NCBI GenBank assembly: GCA_023512345.1
Contig: JAILZT010000010.1
Span: 1-64,000, forward strand
Reading direction: 5' to 3'
Origin: Paenibacillus sp.
GTDB lineage: Bacteria; Bacillota; Bacilli; Paenibacillales; Paenibacillaceae
DNA: 64,000 nt
The notes under the pieces are model-generated. The model worked only from the letters and a program-made list of their open reading frames with translations, was not told the origin of the DNA and did no database searches. Shown one piece after another: positions 1-9,755 of this stretch. The position numbers were made by a program, and so were the translations under genes. Within the stretch, counting starts at the first letter, position 1. The number at the start of each line of letters is the position of its first letter.

Positions 1-117
1 CAAGAGAGAGTATACAATATCATGCATTATTTGAACCGTTATGGACTGGCTTGGTTAGAGGAACTGATGGCCCTGCCCCCAGACTACAGCGGAACCCATC
101 GTGTGATATATATGTAA
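1..117 (+). CDS. bshC: C-terminal end of a CDS truncated by the window edge; probably bacillithiol biosynthesis cysteine-adding enzyme BshC
   Basis: Frame 1 reads ...QERVYNIMHYLNRYGLAWLEELMALPPDYSGTHRVIYM*. The ending resembles BshC and it lies close upstream of mraZ, as in other Bacillales. Confidence 0.55.
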   Translation, partial: QERVYNIMHYLNRYGLAWLEELMALPPDYSGTHRVIYM

Positions 118-132
118 TCAGATTATAAGCTA

Positions 133-350
133 ATATAGATTGAACTAAATAATACCTCGGGGTGATAGGAACGAAGGGGGATTTTGGAACTGGAAGAGCG
201 AGAGCGACCGCCTTTGTCTCCGGATTTTATCCGCAGACAGCGGTAAAAATCAAAAAATCTGGAGACAAGAGCGGCTGGAAGTCCAAACATTCACCGTAGT
301 TACTACCACACTCCCAACGAGTAAATCTTAGTACAGTCTTTGTAGATAAA
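133..350. repeat. Dispersed structured intergenic element, copy 1
   Basis: Core ATTTTGGAACTGGAAGAGCGAGAGCGACCGCC...GTCTCCGGATTTT...AAAATCTGGAGAC...GCGGCTGGAAGTCCAAACATTCACCGTAGT, shared with copies at ~7981 and ~53864. Imperfect terminal inverted repeats AGATTGAACTAA / TTAGTACAGTCT. Confidence 0.8.
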
Positions 351-366
351 TTTTAGGAGGTATAAA

Positions 367-1638
367 ATGAGTTCATTATCCAAGCAAAATAGTATTGTTA
401 CCGATATGGCATTAGCCCCTGAAGGTCATTTGAAAATTGACTGGGTTAAGCAGCATATGCCGGTGCTAAATCGTATCCGTGAACAGTTCGAAAAAGAACA
501 GCCGTTCAAAGGATTAAAAGTATCTATTACCCTTCATTTGGAGGCTAAGACCGCTTATTTGGCGAAGGTTGTACAAGCTGGTGGTGCTGAAGTAACGATA
601 ACCGGCTCGAACCCGCTCTCTACACAAGATGATGTATGTGCTGCGCTTGTTGAGGACGGTATCACTGTATTTGCGAAATACAATCCTTCACCGGAAGAGT
701 TCAAAGCACTCAACATTAAGGCATTGGAAAGCAAACCAGATCTGATCATTGATGATGGCGGTGATTTTGCTACTCTGCTGCATTCCGAACGTCCTGATCT
801 TATGGAGAATGTACGCGGTGGTGCTGAAGAGACAACGACCGGAATCATTCGTCTCAAAGCTTTGGAGAAACAAGGGATTTTGAAATTTCCTATGGTGGCT
901 GTGAATGATGCCTATTGCAAGCACCTATTCGACAATCGTTATGGAACGGGTCAATCGGCTTGGGATGGTATTATTCGCACAACTAACCTAATGGTAGCAG
1001 GGAAAACCGTGGTTGTCGTAGGTTACGGTTGGTGCGGTAAGGGTGTAGCCATGCGTGCAAAAGGTTTGGGAGCCAACGTAATTGTTACCGAAGTGGATGC
1101 GATCAAAGCGGTGGAAGCACATATGGATGGATTCCATGTTATGCCGATCCTCGAAGCAGCCAAGCTGGGTGATTTCTTCATCACGGTTACGGGTAATCGT
1201 TACGTTATCCGCGGTGAGCACTTCGATGTCATGAAAGACGGGGCAATTCTTTGCAACGCGGGACATTTTGACGTAGAAGTGAACAAGCCTGAATTGTCCG
1301 AGAGATCGGTATCCCAGCGCACGGTTCGTAAAAATATTGAAGAGTACCAGCTGCATGACGGCCGAAAACTTTATTTGTTGGCTGAGGGCCGACTTGTAAA
1401 CTTGGGCGCAGCAGATGGACATCCAGCTGAAATTATGGATATGACCTTTGCGTTGCAAGCTTTGTCTTTAAAATATGTGAATGACAATTATAAAAATATC
1501 GGCATTAAGGTGGAAAATGTTCCTTATGAACTGGATGAGCAGGTTGCCCGCTATAATCTAGAGAGTATTGGACTTGCTATTGATACCTTAACTCCAGAAC
1601 AAGTAGCTTATTTGGACAGTTGGGATTTAAACGCATAA
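367..1638 (+). CDS. ahcY: Adenosylhomocysteinase (S-adenosyl-L-homocysteine hydrolase) family
   Basis: 423 aa ORF with [33 protein letters not shown]-binding segment and [21 protein letters not shown]. Confidence 0.9.
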   Translation: MSSLSKQNSIVTDMALAPEGHLKIDWVKQHMPVLNRIREQFEKEQPFKGLKVSITLHLEAKTAYLAKVVQAGGAEVTITGSNPLSTQDDVCAALVEDGITVFAKYNPSPEEFKALNIKALESKPDLIIDDGGDFATLLHSERPDLMENVRGGAEETTTGIIRLKALEKQGILKFPMVAVNDAYCKHLFDNRYGTGQSAWDGIIRTTNLMVAGKTVVVVGYGWCGKGVAMRAKGLGANVIVTEVDAIKAVEAHMDGFHVMPILEAAKLGDFFITVTGNRYVIRGEHFDVMKDGAILCNAGHFDVEVNKPELSERSVSQRTVRKNIEEYQLHDGRKLYLLAEGRLVNLGAADGHPAEIMDMTFALQALSLKYVNDNYKNIGIKVENVPYELDEQVARYNLESIGLAIDTLTPEQVAYLDSWDLNA

Positions 1639-1660
1639 AACACATTCCCAAATGATAAAG

Positions 1661-1702
1661 AGCCGCCTCATTCGGATTTTCTCTCCGGAAGAGCGGCTTT
1701 TT
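1661..1702 (+). terminator. Rho-independent terminator after ahcY
   Basis: AGCCGC...GCGGCT stem followed by TTTTT. Confidence 0.7.
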
Positions 1703-1785
1703 GCCTTCTAAATGCCCAAAAGGTTAAATTTTCCTCAAGAAGTAAAAAGGTTTTTGATTTTTAATGGCGAATCTATTATGCTTAG

Positions 1786-1831
1786 GTGGTGAAAAGTGGG
1801 GCAAAGTGGGTAATTTGTGGTTAGGAGTGGG
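1786..1831 (+). promoter_or_regulatory. Array of MraZ-type GTGG(G) boxes
   Basis: GTGG at 1786, 1796, 1806, 1817 and 1827 (10-11 bp period) just upstream of mraZ. Confidence 0.7.
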
Positions 1832-1837
1832 AAGCCG

Positions 1838-2275
1838 ATGTTTATGGGGGAGTTTCAGCATAGCATTGACGACAAGGGCCGTATCATTATACCGGCTAAG
1901 TTCCGCGATTTACTCGGAACCTCCTTTGTTGCGACCCGCGGCCTAGACTCCTGTATTTTTGTTTATCCTATGGATGAATGGGGAATCATGGAGCAAAAGC
2001 TTAAAAGCCTTTCACTGATGAAATCTGACGCCCGTGCGTTCAGCCGCTTTTTTTTCTCGGGAGCGACCGAATGCGTTTGGGATAAGCAGGGCAGGGTAAA
2101 CCTGCCGGGTAATTTACGACAATATGCGAAGCTGGACAAAGACTGTGTAATTCTAGGCGTATCGAACCGGGTGGAGATCTGGAACAAAGAGCTTTGGGAA
2201 CAGTATTTCGGTCAGTCAGAAGAATCCTTCAACGAGATTGCCGAGAAATTGGTTGATTTCAATTTTGATTTATAA
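1838..2275 (+). CDS. mraZ: Transcriptional regulator MraZ
   Basis: [27 protein letters not shown]; first gene of the dcw cluster. ATG at 1838 preferred over the ORF-track GTG at 1817. Confidence 0.95.
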   Translation: MFMGEFQHSIDDKGRIIIPAKFRDLLGTSFVATRGLDSCIFVYPMDEWGIMEQKLKSLSLMKSDARAFSRFFFSGATECVWDKQGRVNLPGNLRQYAKLDKDCVILGVSNRVEIWNKELWEQYFGQSEESFNEIAEKLVDFNFDL

Positions 2276-2313
2276 CAATACACTTACCGAATACTAGTCT
2301 GGAGGGCTGCGGC

Positions 2314-3267
2314 TTGTTTCACCACATCACGGTACTTATGGAAGAAGCGACAGAAGGGCTACACATCAAGGAAGATGGCATTTACGTCGACTGTACATTA
2401 GGCGGGGCAGGGCATAGTTCTTTGATTGCCTCCAAGCTTAGCGATAAAGGAAGACTTATCTGTCTTGACCAGGATGATTGGGCCTTGGATAATGCAAAAG
2501 AAAAATTAGCTCCCTACGGGGAAAAGGTTGTACTAGTCAGAACAAATTTCCGGGATCTGGAGAGTGTGCTTAAGAGTTTGTCCTTTGTCCCTAAGCGTGA
2601 CGGCATTCCTCAGGTGGATGGAATTCTTTTCGACCTTGGAGTTTCGTCTCCTCAATTTGATCAGGGAGATCGCGGATTCAGCTACAATCACGATGCCCCA
2701 TTGGACATGCGAATGGACCAGACTGCGCTGTTAACAGCAGCAGATATTGTGAATACGTGGTCTGAACAAGAAATTGCGAAAGTTCTTTTCCAATATGGCG
2801 AAGAAAAATTCTCGCGGCGCATCGCCAAGCGGATTGTGGACAAAAGGTCAGTAAGCCCTATAGAGACTACTGGAGAGCTGGCTGAAATTATTAAAGAGGC
2901 TATTCCGGCAGCTACGAGAAGAACAGGAGGCCATCCGGCCAAACGGAGCTTTCAAGGCCTGCGAATCGCTGTAAATGATGAACTTGGAGCTTTTGAAGAA
3001 GGATTACATGCGGCTGTGCGATGTCTGGCTCCCGAAGGAAGAGTATCTGTTATTACATTCCATTCCTTAGAAGACCGGATTTGTAAGCAGATTTTGAGCA
3101 GCTACCTTAAAAAATGTACATGTCCGCCTGACTTTCCGTTTTGCGTATGCGGCGGTGAAGGCACTGTTAAATTAATTAACCGCAAACCGCTTATGCCTAG
3201 TGACGAGGAACTTGACTTAAATTCACGTGCTCGGTCGGCTAAGCTGCGCATCGCAGAGAAATTGTAA
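2314..3267 (+). CDS. rsmH: 16S rRNA (cytosine1402-N4)-methyltransferase
   Basis: [26 protein letters not shown] motifs; follows mraZ. Confidence 0.96.
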   Translation: MFHHITVLMEEATEGLHIKEDGIYVDCTLGGAGHSSLIASKLSDKGRLICLDQDDWALDNAKEKLAPYGEKVVLVRTNFRDLESVLKSLSFVPKRDGIPQVDGILFDLGVSSPQFDQGDRGFSYNHDAPLDMRMDQTALLTAADIVNTWSEQEIAKVLFQYGEEKFSRRIAKRIVDKRSVSPIETTGELAEIIKEAIPAATRRTGGHPAKRSFQGLRIAVNDELGAFEEGLHAAVRCLAPEGRVSVITFHSLEDRICKQILSSYLKKCTCPPDFPFCVCGGEGTVKLINRKPLMPSDEELDLNSRARSAKLRIAEKL

Positions 3268-3290
3268 ATGACAATAAAGGAGAGTCGGAA

Positions 3291-3680
3291 ATGGCTTATA
3301 CCCGCGGAAATTTGGCAGTTCAACCCAAGAGAAAAGAAGAGGTAAACCCGCTTTACCGCCAGAAGACGAAGGTAGTTACCAGACGTATGGTACTTCCATT
3401 GCGAGAGAAGCTGTTGTATATGCTGACTCTTACATTTTTTGTCTTAGTGGCGGGTGCACTCATTTGGAGGTATCTCCACATTTACGATTTGAACAAGCAG
3501 GCGCAGCAGTTGGATGAGATCATTTCCAAATCCAATAAGCAGATTGCTGTGTACCAAATGGAGAAGCAGAAGCTTGAACAGACGGTCGCTGATAAAGCAA
3601 AGGCAGAAGGCTATAAGACACCCGTAGATGGAAATACCATCATTGTACCTAAAAACAGCACATTTACAGATGGGGAATAA
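3291..3680 (+). CDS. ftsL: Cell division protein FtsL-like (one TM plus coiled coil)
   Basis: Basic N-terminus, single TM, coiled-coil; position between rsmH and the PBP gene. Confidence 0.8.
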   Translation: MAYTRGNLAVQPKRKEEVNPLYRQKTKVVTRRMVLPLREKLLYMLTLTFFVLVAGALIWRYLHIYDLNKQAQQLDEIISKSNKQIAVYQMEKQKLEQTVADKAKAEGYKTPVDGNTIIVPKNSTFTDGE

Positions 3681-3725
3681 TTCGTACGAGCTATTTTCGA
3701 TAAAAATAGAGGTTGTGAGGTTGCT

Positions 3726-5945
3726 ATGGTAAAAAGAATAAAACTTCGCACGCTTTTTATAGGGGGTTGTATTACCCTTTTTTTTCTTGTTTTGATAGGA
3801 AGAGTGTTTTTTATTCAGGTCCTTCAAGGTAACTTTTGGCAAGAAGAGGCTGCTAAGCAAAGGGCGCATACTTCGACCATCAAAGCAGTACGTGGAGCGA
3901 TCTCTGATCGAAATGGAAGTATTTTAGCAAGTGATGTGCCCGCATACACCGTTGTAGTCTCTCCGGAAGTGATTCATACGCAAGGGATTGCGGAAGAGGT
4001 AGTGGCTAAGCTTCATGAACTATTAGGCAAACCGGTAGATGAGCTGCAGAAATTAGTAGAAGCCAAGGATGCTAACGGAAAATATCTCAAGAATCGTGAG
4101 ATTCGAAATGAAGGCTGGAAGATTGATCAGGAGCTTGCTGACAAGGTTCTGGCTTTTAGAGATGAGCTTGAAGATAAATACGATATCCAAGAAACGGGAA
4201 TCGGATATGTCAGAGAGCAGAAACGATATTATCCCAAGGATACTCTTGCGGCGCATATTCTGGGTTATACGGACCGGGATGGCAATGCGATGGCAGGGCT
4301 AGAGGCTTTTTTTGATGATAAACTTAAAGGCACTAACGGCGTCCTCAACTATCAGGCTGACGGGAAAGGCTATAAGCTGCCCGATGCTGAGGAAATATAC
4401 AAGCCTGTTGTGAATGGGGATAACTTAAAGCTTACGTTAGATAGTACGATTCAGTATTATATTGAAGAAGCTATGAAGAAAGCCTATGAACAATATGATC
4501 CGGTAAGTATGACCGTTATTGCTGCAGATCCGAACACCATGGAAATTCTAGGGATGGCTAATCTGCCAACCTTTAACCCCAATGAATATTGGAATGAAGA
4601 GCAAGCTGGTTTTTACAATCATGCTATCAAGTCCACCTATGAGCCAGGGTCCACCTTCAAAATAGTGACACTTGCGGGAACAGTGCAGGAGAAGCTATTC
4701 AATCCGGACGCCAAGTTCAAGTCAGGGTCCATTAAGATTAAAGGCGTACGTGATCCGCTTCATGATATCAAGCGAGCCGGATGGGGTGAGATCACCTTTC
4801 TAGAAGGTGTTAAACGTTCAAGTAACGTAGCTTTTGTTAAATTGGGATACGAGATGCTGGGCAAGGAAAAGCTGGTTCAATATATTACTGATTTCGGGTT
4901 TGGTCAGAAGACGGGGATTGATATGCCCGGCGAAAGCAAAGGGTTTATTACCCCGAAATACGAGTCTGAGTACGCAACGCTGGCCTATGGGCACGGAAAG
5001 GTCGTTGTAACTCCACTACAACAGTTGTCTGCAGTTGCTGCAATAGCAAATGGTGGCAAGCTTATGACTCCGTATGTTGTCAAAGAAACTACGAATCCAA
5101 ATACCGGTGTGAAGACAGTAACTAAACCTGTGGTTGTACGGCAGGTTATATCTGAGGAAGCTGCCAAGGAAACAGGTGAATACCTCGAGCAGGTTGTAGC
5201 TGACCAAGTTATAGGTACAGGAAAGCATGCTTATATTGAAGGATACCGTGTGGCTGGTAAGACGGGAACAGCAATTAAGGTAGTAGGCACGGATTATGTA
5301 AGAGATAAGCAACTGGTATCTTTTATAGGTTATGCCCCTGTTAATGACCCTAAGATTGCTGTTATTGTCATTATTGATGAGCCCAATGTTGAGCTTGGCG
5401 GGGGGGCTCTGGCGGCCCCTGTATTCAAGGAGATTGTAACCCAGTCTCTGCAATATATGGGTGTTCCAAAGCTGGCTGCTCCAGAAACAGACGCTAGTAA
5501 GGCTGTTGCAAAAACGACAACTCCATCGCTCCGATCCACACCTGAGCTAACTGGCAAACCCATGAAAGATGCCCGGGATCTTTTATTAGATCAAGGCTTT
5601 GACTTTGAGGTTGTTGGGAATGGAGCTTCTGTGATTAGCCAGTATCCTAAGGCAGGAACGAACCTCGCCTCAGGTCAGCGAATCTATCTCCTAAGCCAAC
5701 AGGCTGACGGGAAATCTGTTCCTGATTTACGTGGAGAATCATTACGTGATGCATTGGAGGTATTGACGCTGTTGAAGGTTGGCATTGGAATCGAAGGCGA
5801 GGGGTATGTGTCCGAGCAGAAGGTAGAGACAAAGGATGGCAAAACTCGAGTGTCCTTGAATCTGAAGCCGATGAATGAGTACGGCGAAGATATACCTATA
5901 GCCAAATCAGTTACTGAAGATTCAGAAGGTGATGAGGGTACCTAG
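3726..5945 (+). CDS. pbpB: Division-type class B penicillin-binding protein with PASTA domains
   Basis: YEPGSTFKIVT (SxxK), SSN and KTGTA motifs; C-terminal PASTA segments (VPDLRGESLRDALEVL). Confidence 0.93.
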   Translation: MVKRIKLRTLFIGGCITLFFLVLIGRVFFIQVLQGNFWQEEAAKQRAHTSTIKAVRGAISDRNGSILASDVPAYTVVVSPEVIHTQGIAEEVVAKLHELLGKPVDELQKLVEAKDANGKYLKNREIRNEGWKIDQELADKVLAFRDELEDKYDIQETGIGYVREQKRYYPKDTLAAHILGYTDRDGNAMAGLEAFFDDKLKGTNGVLNYQADGKGYKLPDAEEIYKPVVNGDNLKLTLDSTIQYYIEEAMKKAYEQYDPVSMTVIAADPNTMEILGMANLPTFNPNEYWNEEQAGFYNHAIKSTYEPGSTFKIVTLAGTVQEKLFNPDAKFKSGSIKIKGVRDPLHDIKRAGWGEITFLEGVKRSSNVAFVKLGYEMLGKEKLVQYITDFGFGQKTGIDMPGESKGFITPKYESEYATLAYGHGKVVVTPLQQLSAVAAIANGGKLMTPYVVKETTNPNTGVKTVTKPVVVRQVISEEAAKETGEYLEQVVADQVIGTGKHAYIEGYRVAGKTGTAIKVVGTDYVRDKQLVSFIGYAPVNDPKIAVIVIIDEPNVELGGGALAAPVFKEIVTQSLQYMGVPKLAAPETDASKAVAKTTTPSLRSTPELTGKPMKDARDLLLDQGFDFEVVGNGASVISQYPKAGTNLASGQRIYLLSQQADGKSVPDLRGESLRDALEVLTLLKVGIGIEGEGYVSEQKVETKDGKTRVSLNLKPMNEYGEDIPIAKSVTEDSEGDEGT

Positions 5946-6027
5946 GCTTGTTCTAACCCCTGTTTGTCCCGAATAGTCATGAAGATAAGAGTTCATGTCT
6001 ATGGTGTGGAAAGCGGGGGATGACGGA

Positions 6028-7953
6028 ATGAAGGTTTCGAAGGTCGTGACTAGACGGCGGATACTTTATACTCTGCTAAGTCTTGGGGTGTTGTTCGCAG
6101 CGTTGGTTGTGCGTCTTGCTTATGTTCAATTGTCTAAAGGGAATGAGCTCTCTGCTAAGGCTGAAGATTCCTGGCGTCGTAATATTCCATTCACCGCCAA
6201 AAGGGGAGAAATATTAGACCGGGAGGGTGTTGCTCTATCCTACAACATCAGCTCTCCAACGATAGTAGCCATTCCGGTACAGGTCAAGGAAAAGAAAAAA
6301 ACAGCACAGCAATTAGCACCTTTGCTAGGAATGACAGAGGATAAGCTTACAGCTTTGTTATCCAAACGGGAATCAACGGTTAAGCTGCAGCCCGGCGGAC
6401 GTAAAATTACGATGGAGCTTGCCGGCAAAATTCGTGATTTACAGCTGCCGGGCATCGTTGTGGCTGAGGATAATAAGCGATATTACCCCTATGGTGATCT
6501 TGCAGCACATATCCTTGGATTCACGGGTATCGACAACCAAGGTATTACTGGGGTTGAACAGGTATATGACAAGCTGCTTCAGGGGATAGCAGGGAATATA
6601 TCCTATTTGTCTGATGCGGGTGGTCGACTGATGCCAGGCTCCTCTGAGAAATATTCTGCACCTCAAGATGGGTTAAGCTTGCAGTTAACCATTGATAAAC
6701 AGATTCAGTCGATAATGGAGCGAGAGCTTGATCAAGCCATGGTTAAATATCAGGCTCAGGGTAGTTGGGCGATCGCTATGAATCCTAAAAATGGCGAGAT
6801 CCTGGCCATGGCAAGCCGACCCGGGTATGAACCAGGGAATTATAAGGAATACAATTCTGAAACCTATAATCGAAATCTACCGATCTGGATGACCTATGAA
6901 CCGGGTTCAACGTTCAAAATTATTACCTTGGCTGCTGCACTTCAAGAGGGTAAGGTGGATCTGCAGAATGACCAGTTTTTTGATCCGGGATTCATTGAGG
7001 TTGGTGGTGCGAGACTGCGCTGCTGGAAAAAGGGTGGTCATGGCAGTGAAACTTTTATGCAGGTGGTTGAGAATTCCTGTAACCCTGGTTTTGTAGCTCT
7101 GGGACAACGGCTTGGTAAAGAATCATTGTTCAAATATATACGTGATTTCGGTTTCGGAAGCAAAACGGGAATAGACCTGAATGGTGAATCCAATGGGATC
7201 CTGTTCAAACCTTCACAGGTTGGCCCGGTTGAGCTTGCCACCACGGCCTTCGGTCAAGGTGTCTCTGTCACACCCATCCAACAAATAGCAGCTGTGTCAG
7301 CAGCTATTAATGGTGGTAACCTATATAAGCCCCATGTAGCTAAAGCTTGGATTAATCCGGATACCGGAAAAATGGTATCTGAGATCAAGCCGGAGCTGGT
7401 GAAGCAGGTGATCTCAGAAGAGACTTCTAGGAAAGTTAGAGAAGCCTTGGAGAGCGTTGTAGCTAAGGGAACGGGTAGACCAGCCTTTATTGATGGCTAT
7501 CGTGTAGGCGGCAAAACGGGGACCGCACAGAAGGTCATTAACGGCCGTTACTCTCCTACAGAACATATCGTTTCATTTATTGGTTTTGCTCCAGCGGATG
7601 ATCCACAAATTGTAGTATATACGGCGGTTGACAATCCAAAAGGCATTCAGTTCGGTGGAGTGGTAGCCGCACCAATCGTGCAGAATATTCTAGAGGATTC
7701 TCTGCACTACATGAAAGTGCCGGAGCGTAGTGATCAGCTTCCCAAAACTTATAAGCTGGGTGAGCTTCCAGTGGTTACTGTTCCTGATCTTACTGGAGCA
7801 TCTGTGCAGGATATTTATGAGGATTTGAACATGAATTTTAATCTTGCGCGTTCTGGTTCAGGCAGTACAGTGATTAATCAGGCCCCAAAACCAGGAACGA
7901 GAGTTGAACAAGGCTCGACGATCAGGATTTATATGGGCTCTCCTAGTGAATAA
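6028..7953 (+). CDS. spoVD: Sporulation-specific class B PBP SpoVD-like
   Basis: YEPGSTFKIIT, SCN, KTGTA motifs; one C-terminal PASTA; second PBP in the cluster, before murE. Start refined to 6028. Confidence 0.9.
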   Translation: MKVSKVVTRRRILYTLLSLGVLFAALVVRLAYVQLSKGNELSAKAEDSWRRNIPFTAKRGEILDREGVALSYNISSPTIVAIPVQVKEKKKTAQQLAPLLGMTEDKLTALLSKRESTVKLQPGGRKITMELAGKIRDLQLPGIVVAEDNKRYYPYGDLAAHILGFTGIDNQGITGVEQVYDKLLQGIAGNISYLSDAGGRLMPGSSEKYSAPQDGLSLQLTIDKQIQSIMERELDQAMVKYQAQGSWAIAMNPKNGEILAMASRPGYEPGNYKEYNSETYNRNLPIWMTYEPGSTFKIITLAAALQEGKVDLQNDQFFDPGFIEVGGARLRCWKKGGHGSETFMQVVENSCNPGFVALGQRLGKESLFKYIRDFGFGSKTGIDLNGESNGILFKPSQVGPVELATTAFGQGVSVTPIQQIAAVSAAINGGNLYKPHVAKAWINPDTGKMVSEIKPELVKQVISEETSRKVREALESVVAKGTGRPAFIDGYRVGGKTGTAQKVINGRYSPTEHIVSFIGFAPADDPQIVVYTAVDNPKGIQFGGVVAAPIVQNILEDSLHYMKVPERSDQLPKTYKLGELPVVTVPDLTGASVQDIYEDLNMNFNLARSGSGSTVINQAPKPGTRVEQGSTIRIYMGSPSE

Positions 7954-7980
7954 TTGAAATATACATTATAGAGTAATACC

Positions 7981-8241
7981 TATTATAAGATGAATTAAAG
8001 AAGCGACAAAAAGGTGAGAAGTAAAGAAGGAGAAGTTTGGAACTGTAGGAGCGATAGCGACCGCCTGAAAGCTTTCCGTAGGAAAGCTCGGTTCGAAAGC
8101 ATAAGCTGTCTCCGGATTTCGACCGCAAAGTGCGGTACAAATCAAGAAAGTCTTACGACAACAGCGGCCGGAAGTTCAAACATTCACTGTAGTTACGATC
8201 AACACCCGATAAGTAAGGATTTAAGTTCATTTTTAATATAA
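7981..8241. repeat. Dispersed structured intergenic element, copy 2
   Basis: AGTTTGGAACTGTAGGAGCGATAGCGACCGCC...AGCTTTCCGTAGGAAAGCT...GACCGCAAAGTGCGGT...ACAGCGGCCGGAAGTTCAAACATTCACTGTAGT; near-inverted ends TTATAAGATGAATTAAA / TTTAAGTTCATTTTTAATATAA. Confidence 0.78.
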
Positions 8242-8267
8242 CCGAAAATGTAGAGCGAGGGATTGAA

Positions 8268-9755
8268 ATGAAAGTTAACGAATTGTCTTCTTGTCTTGCA
8301 GCTTCACGGCTTTATGGAGATGGTGAAGTTGAGATTTCGGATATCCAGACGGATTCACGGATTGTAAAGCCTGGTGATCTATTCCTTTGTCTTCCCGGTC
8401 ATACCGTGGACGGACACGAATATGCACCGCAGGCTGCGGCAAAGGGTGCCGCAGCCATTGTATGCGAACGAAAGCTCGATATCGATTTACCACAAATCAT
8501 TGTTGATAACAGCCGGTTTGCAATGTCAGTGATGTCGAATGCATTTTTTGGCTCACCCAGCAGTAGAATGAGAATGATTGGTGTAACCGGTACAAATGGC
8601 AAGACAACAACTACCTATTTAATAGAACAAATCATGCAGGATCAGAACATAAAGACTGGGCTAATTGGAACAATACAAATGCGCTATGACGGTCACAGCT
8701 ATCCAATGTCTGGTACAACACCTGAATCCTTGGAATTGCAGCGTTCACTTCAGGATATGGCTTCTAAAGGCGTTCAGTGCTGCATTATGGAGGTTTCTTC
8801 ACACGCATTGGAACAGGGTCGGGTAAAGGGTACCGATTTCCGTACCGCTATATTTACGAATTTGACCCAGGATCATTTGGATTACCACCATACAATGGAG
8901 GAGTATCGCTCCGTTAAGGGTTTATTCTTTTCCCGACTCGGAAATGTCATCTCTCCATGGAAGGAAGAACGTAAATACGCTGTGCTGAATGCAGACGATG
9001 CGGCCAGTGCCTATTTTGCAGCGCAGACTGCCGCAGAAGTAGTTACATACGGTATTGATAACGATGCTAACGTACGAGCTTCTCAAATATCGATAACAGC
9101 AAAAGGAACTTTCTTCCACGTGGATACGTTTAAAGGTGAGGCAGACATTTCACTTCGCATGGTCGGAAAATTTAATGTCTATAATGCACTGGCAGCTATC
9201 ACCGCAGCACTCCTTGAGGATGTTTCCTTGTCAGATATAAAAACCAGCCTGGAGGCTGTCGCTGGAGTGAACGGACGAGTAGAGTCTGTAGATGAAGGCC
9301 AAGACTTCGCAGTGATCGTGGACTATGCCCATACTCCAGATGGTTTGGAGAATGTACTGCGTACAGTTCAAGAGTTTGCTGTAGGGAAAGTACTTACAGT
9401 ATTTGGATGCGGTGGGGATAGAGATCGTACGAAACGTCCACTCATGGGTAAAATTGCTGCCAAGTACAGTGATCATATTCTCGTAACTTCCGATAATCCA
9501 CGGACGGAGGACCCGCAATTAATCTTAAAAGATATTGAGGCGGGATTAACGGAGGATGGAGTATCACCAGAGAGATATGAAATGATTGTTGACCGCCGAG
9601 ATGCAATTAGAAAAGCTATTGAAATGGCAAGCCCCGGCGATGTAGTATTGATTGCGGGGAAAGGTCATGAAACTTACCAATTAATTGGCGGGGTTGTTCA
9701 TGATTTCGATGACCGTGTCGTCGCCAAAGAAGTTATAAGGGGTCGAAACTATTGA
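8268..9755 (+). CDS. murE: UDP-N-acetylmuramoyl-tripeptide synthetase
   Basis: GVTGTNGKTTTTYL, DNPRTEDP motifs. Confidence 0.96.
   Translation: MKVNELSSCLAASRLYGDGEVEISDIQTDSRIVKPGDLFLCLPGHTVDGHEYAPQAAAKGAAAIVCERKLDIDLPQIIVDNSRFAMSVMSNAFFGSPSSRMRMIGVTGTNGKTTTTYLIEQIMQDQNIKTGLIGTIQMRYDGHSYPMSGTTPESLELQRSLQDMASKGVQCCIMEVSSHALEQGRVKGTDFRTAIFTNLTQDHLDYHHTMEEYRSVKGLFFSRLGNVISPWKEERKYAVLNADDAASAYFAAQTAAEVVTYGIDNDANVRASQISITAKGTFFHVDTFKGEADISLRMVGKFNVYNALAAITAALLEDVSLSDIKTSLEAVAGVNGRVESVDEGQDFAVIVDYAHTPDGLENVLRTVQEFAVGKVLTVFGCGGDRDRTKRPLMGKIAAKYSDHILVTSDNPRTEDPQLILKDIEAGLTEDGVSPERYEMIVDRRDAIRKAIEMASPGDVVLIAGKGHETYQLIGGVVHDFDDRVVAKEVIRGRNY

Noticed and set aside
1764-1946. 60-aa plus-strand ORF before mraZ
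   Set aside because: Overlaps the MraZ boxes and the mraZ start in another frame.
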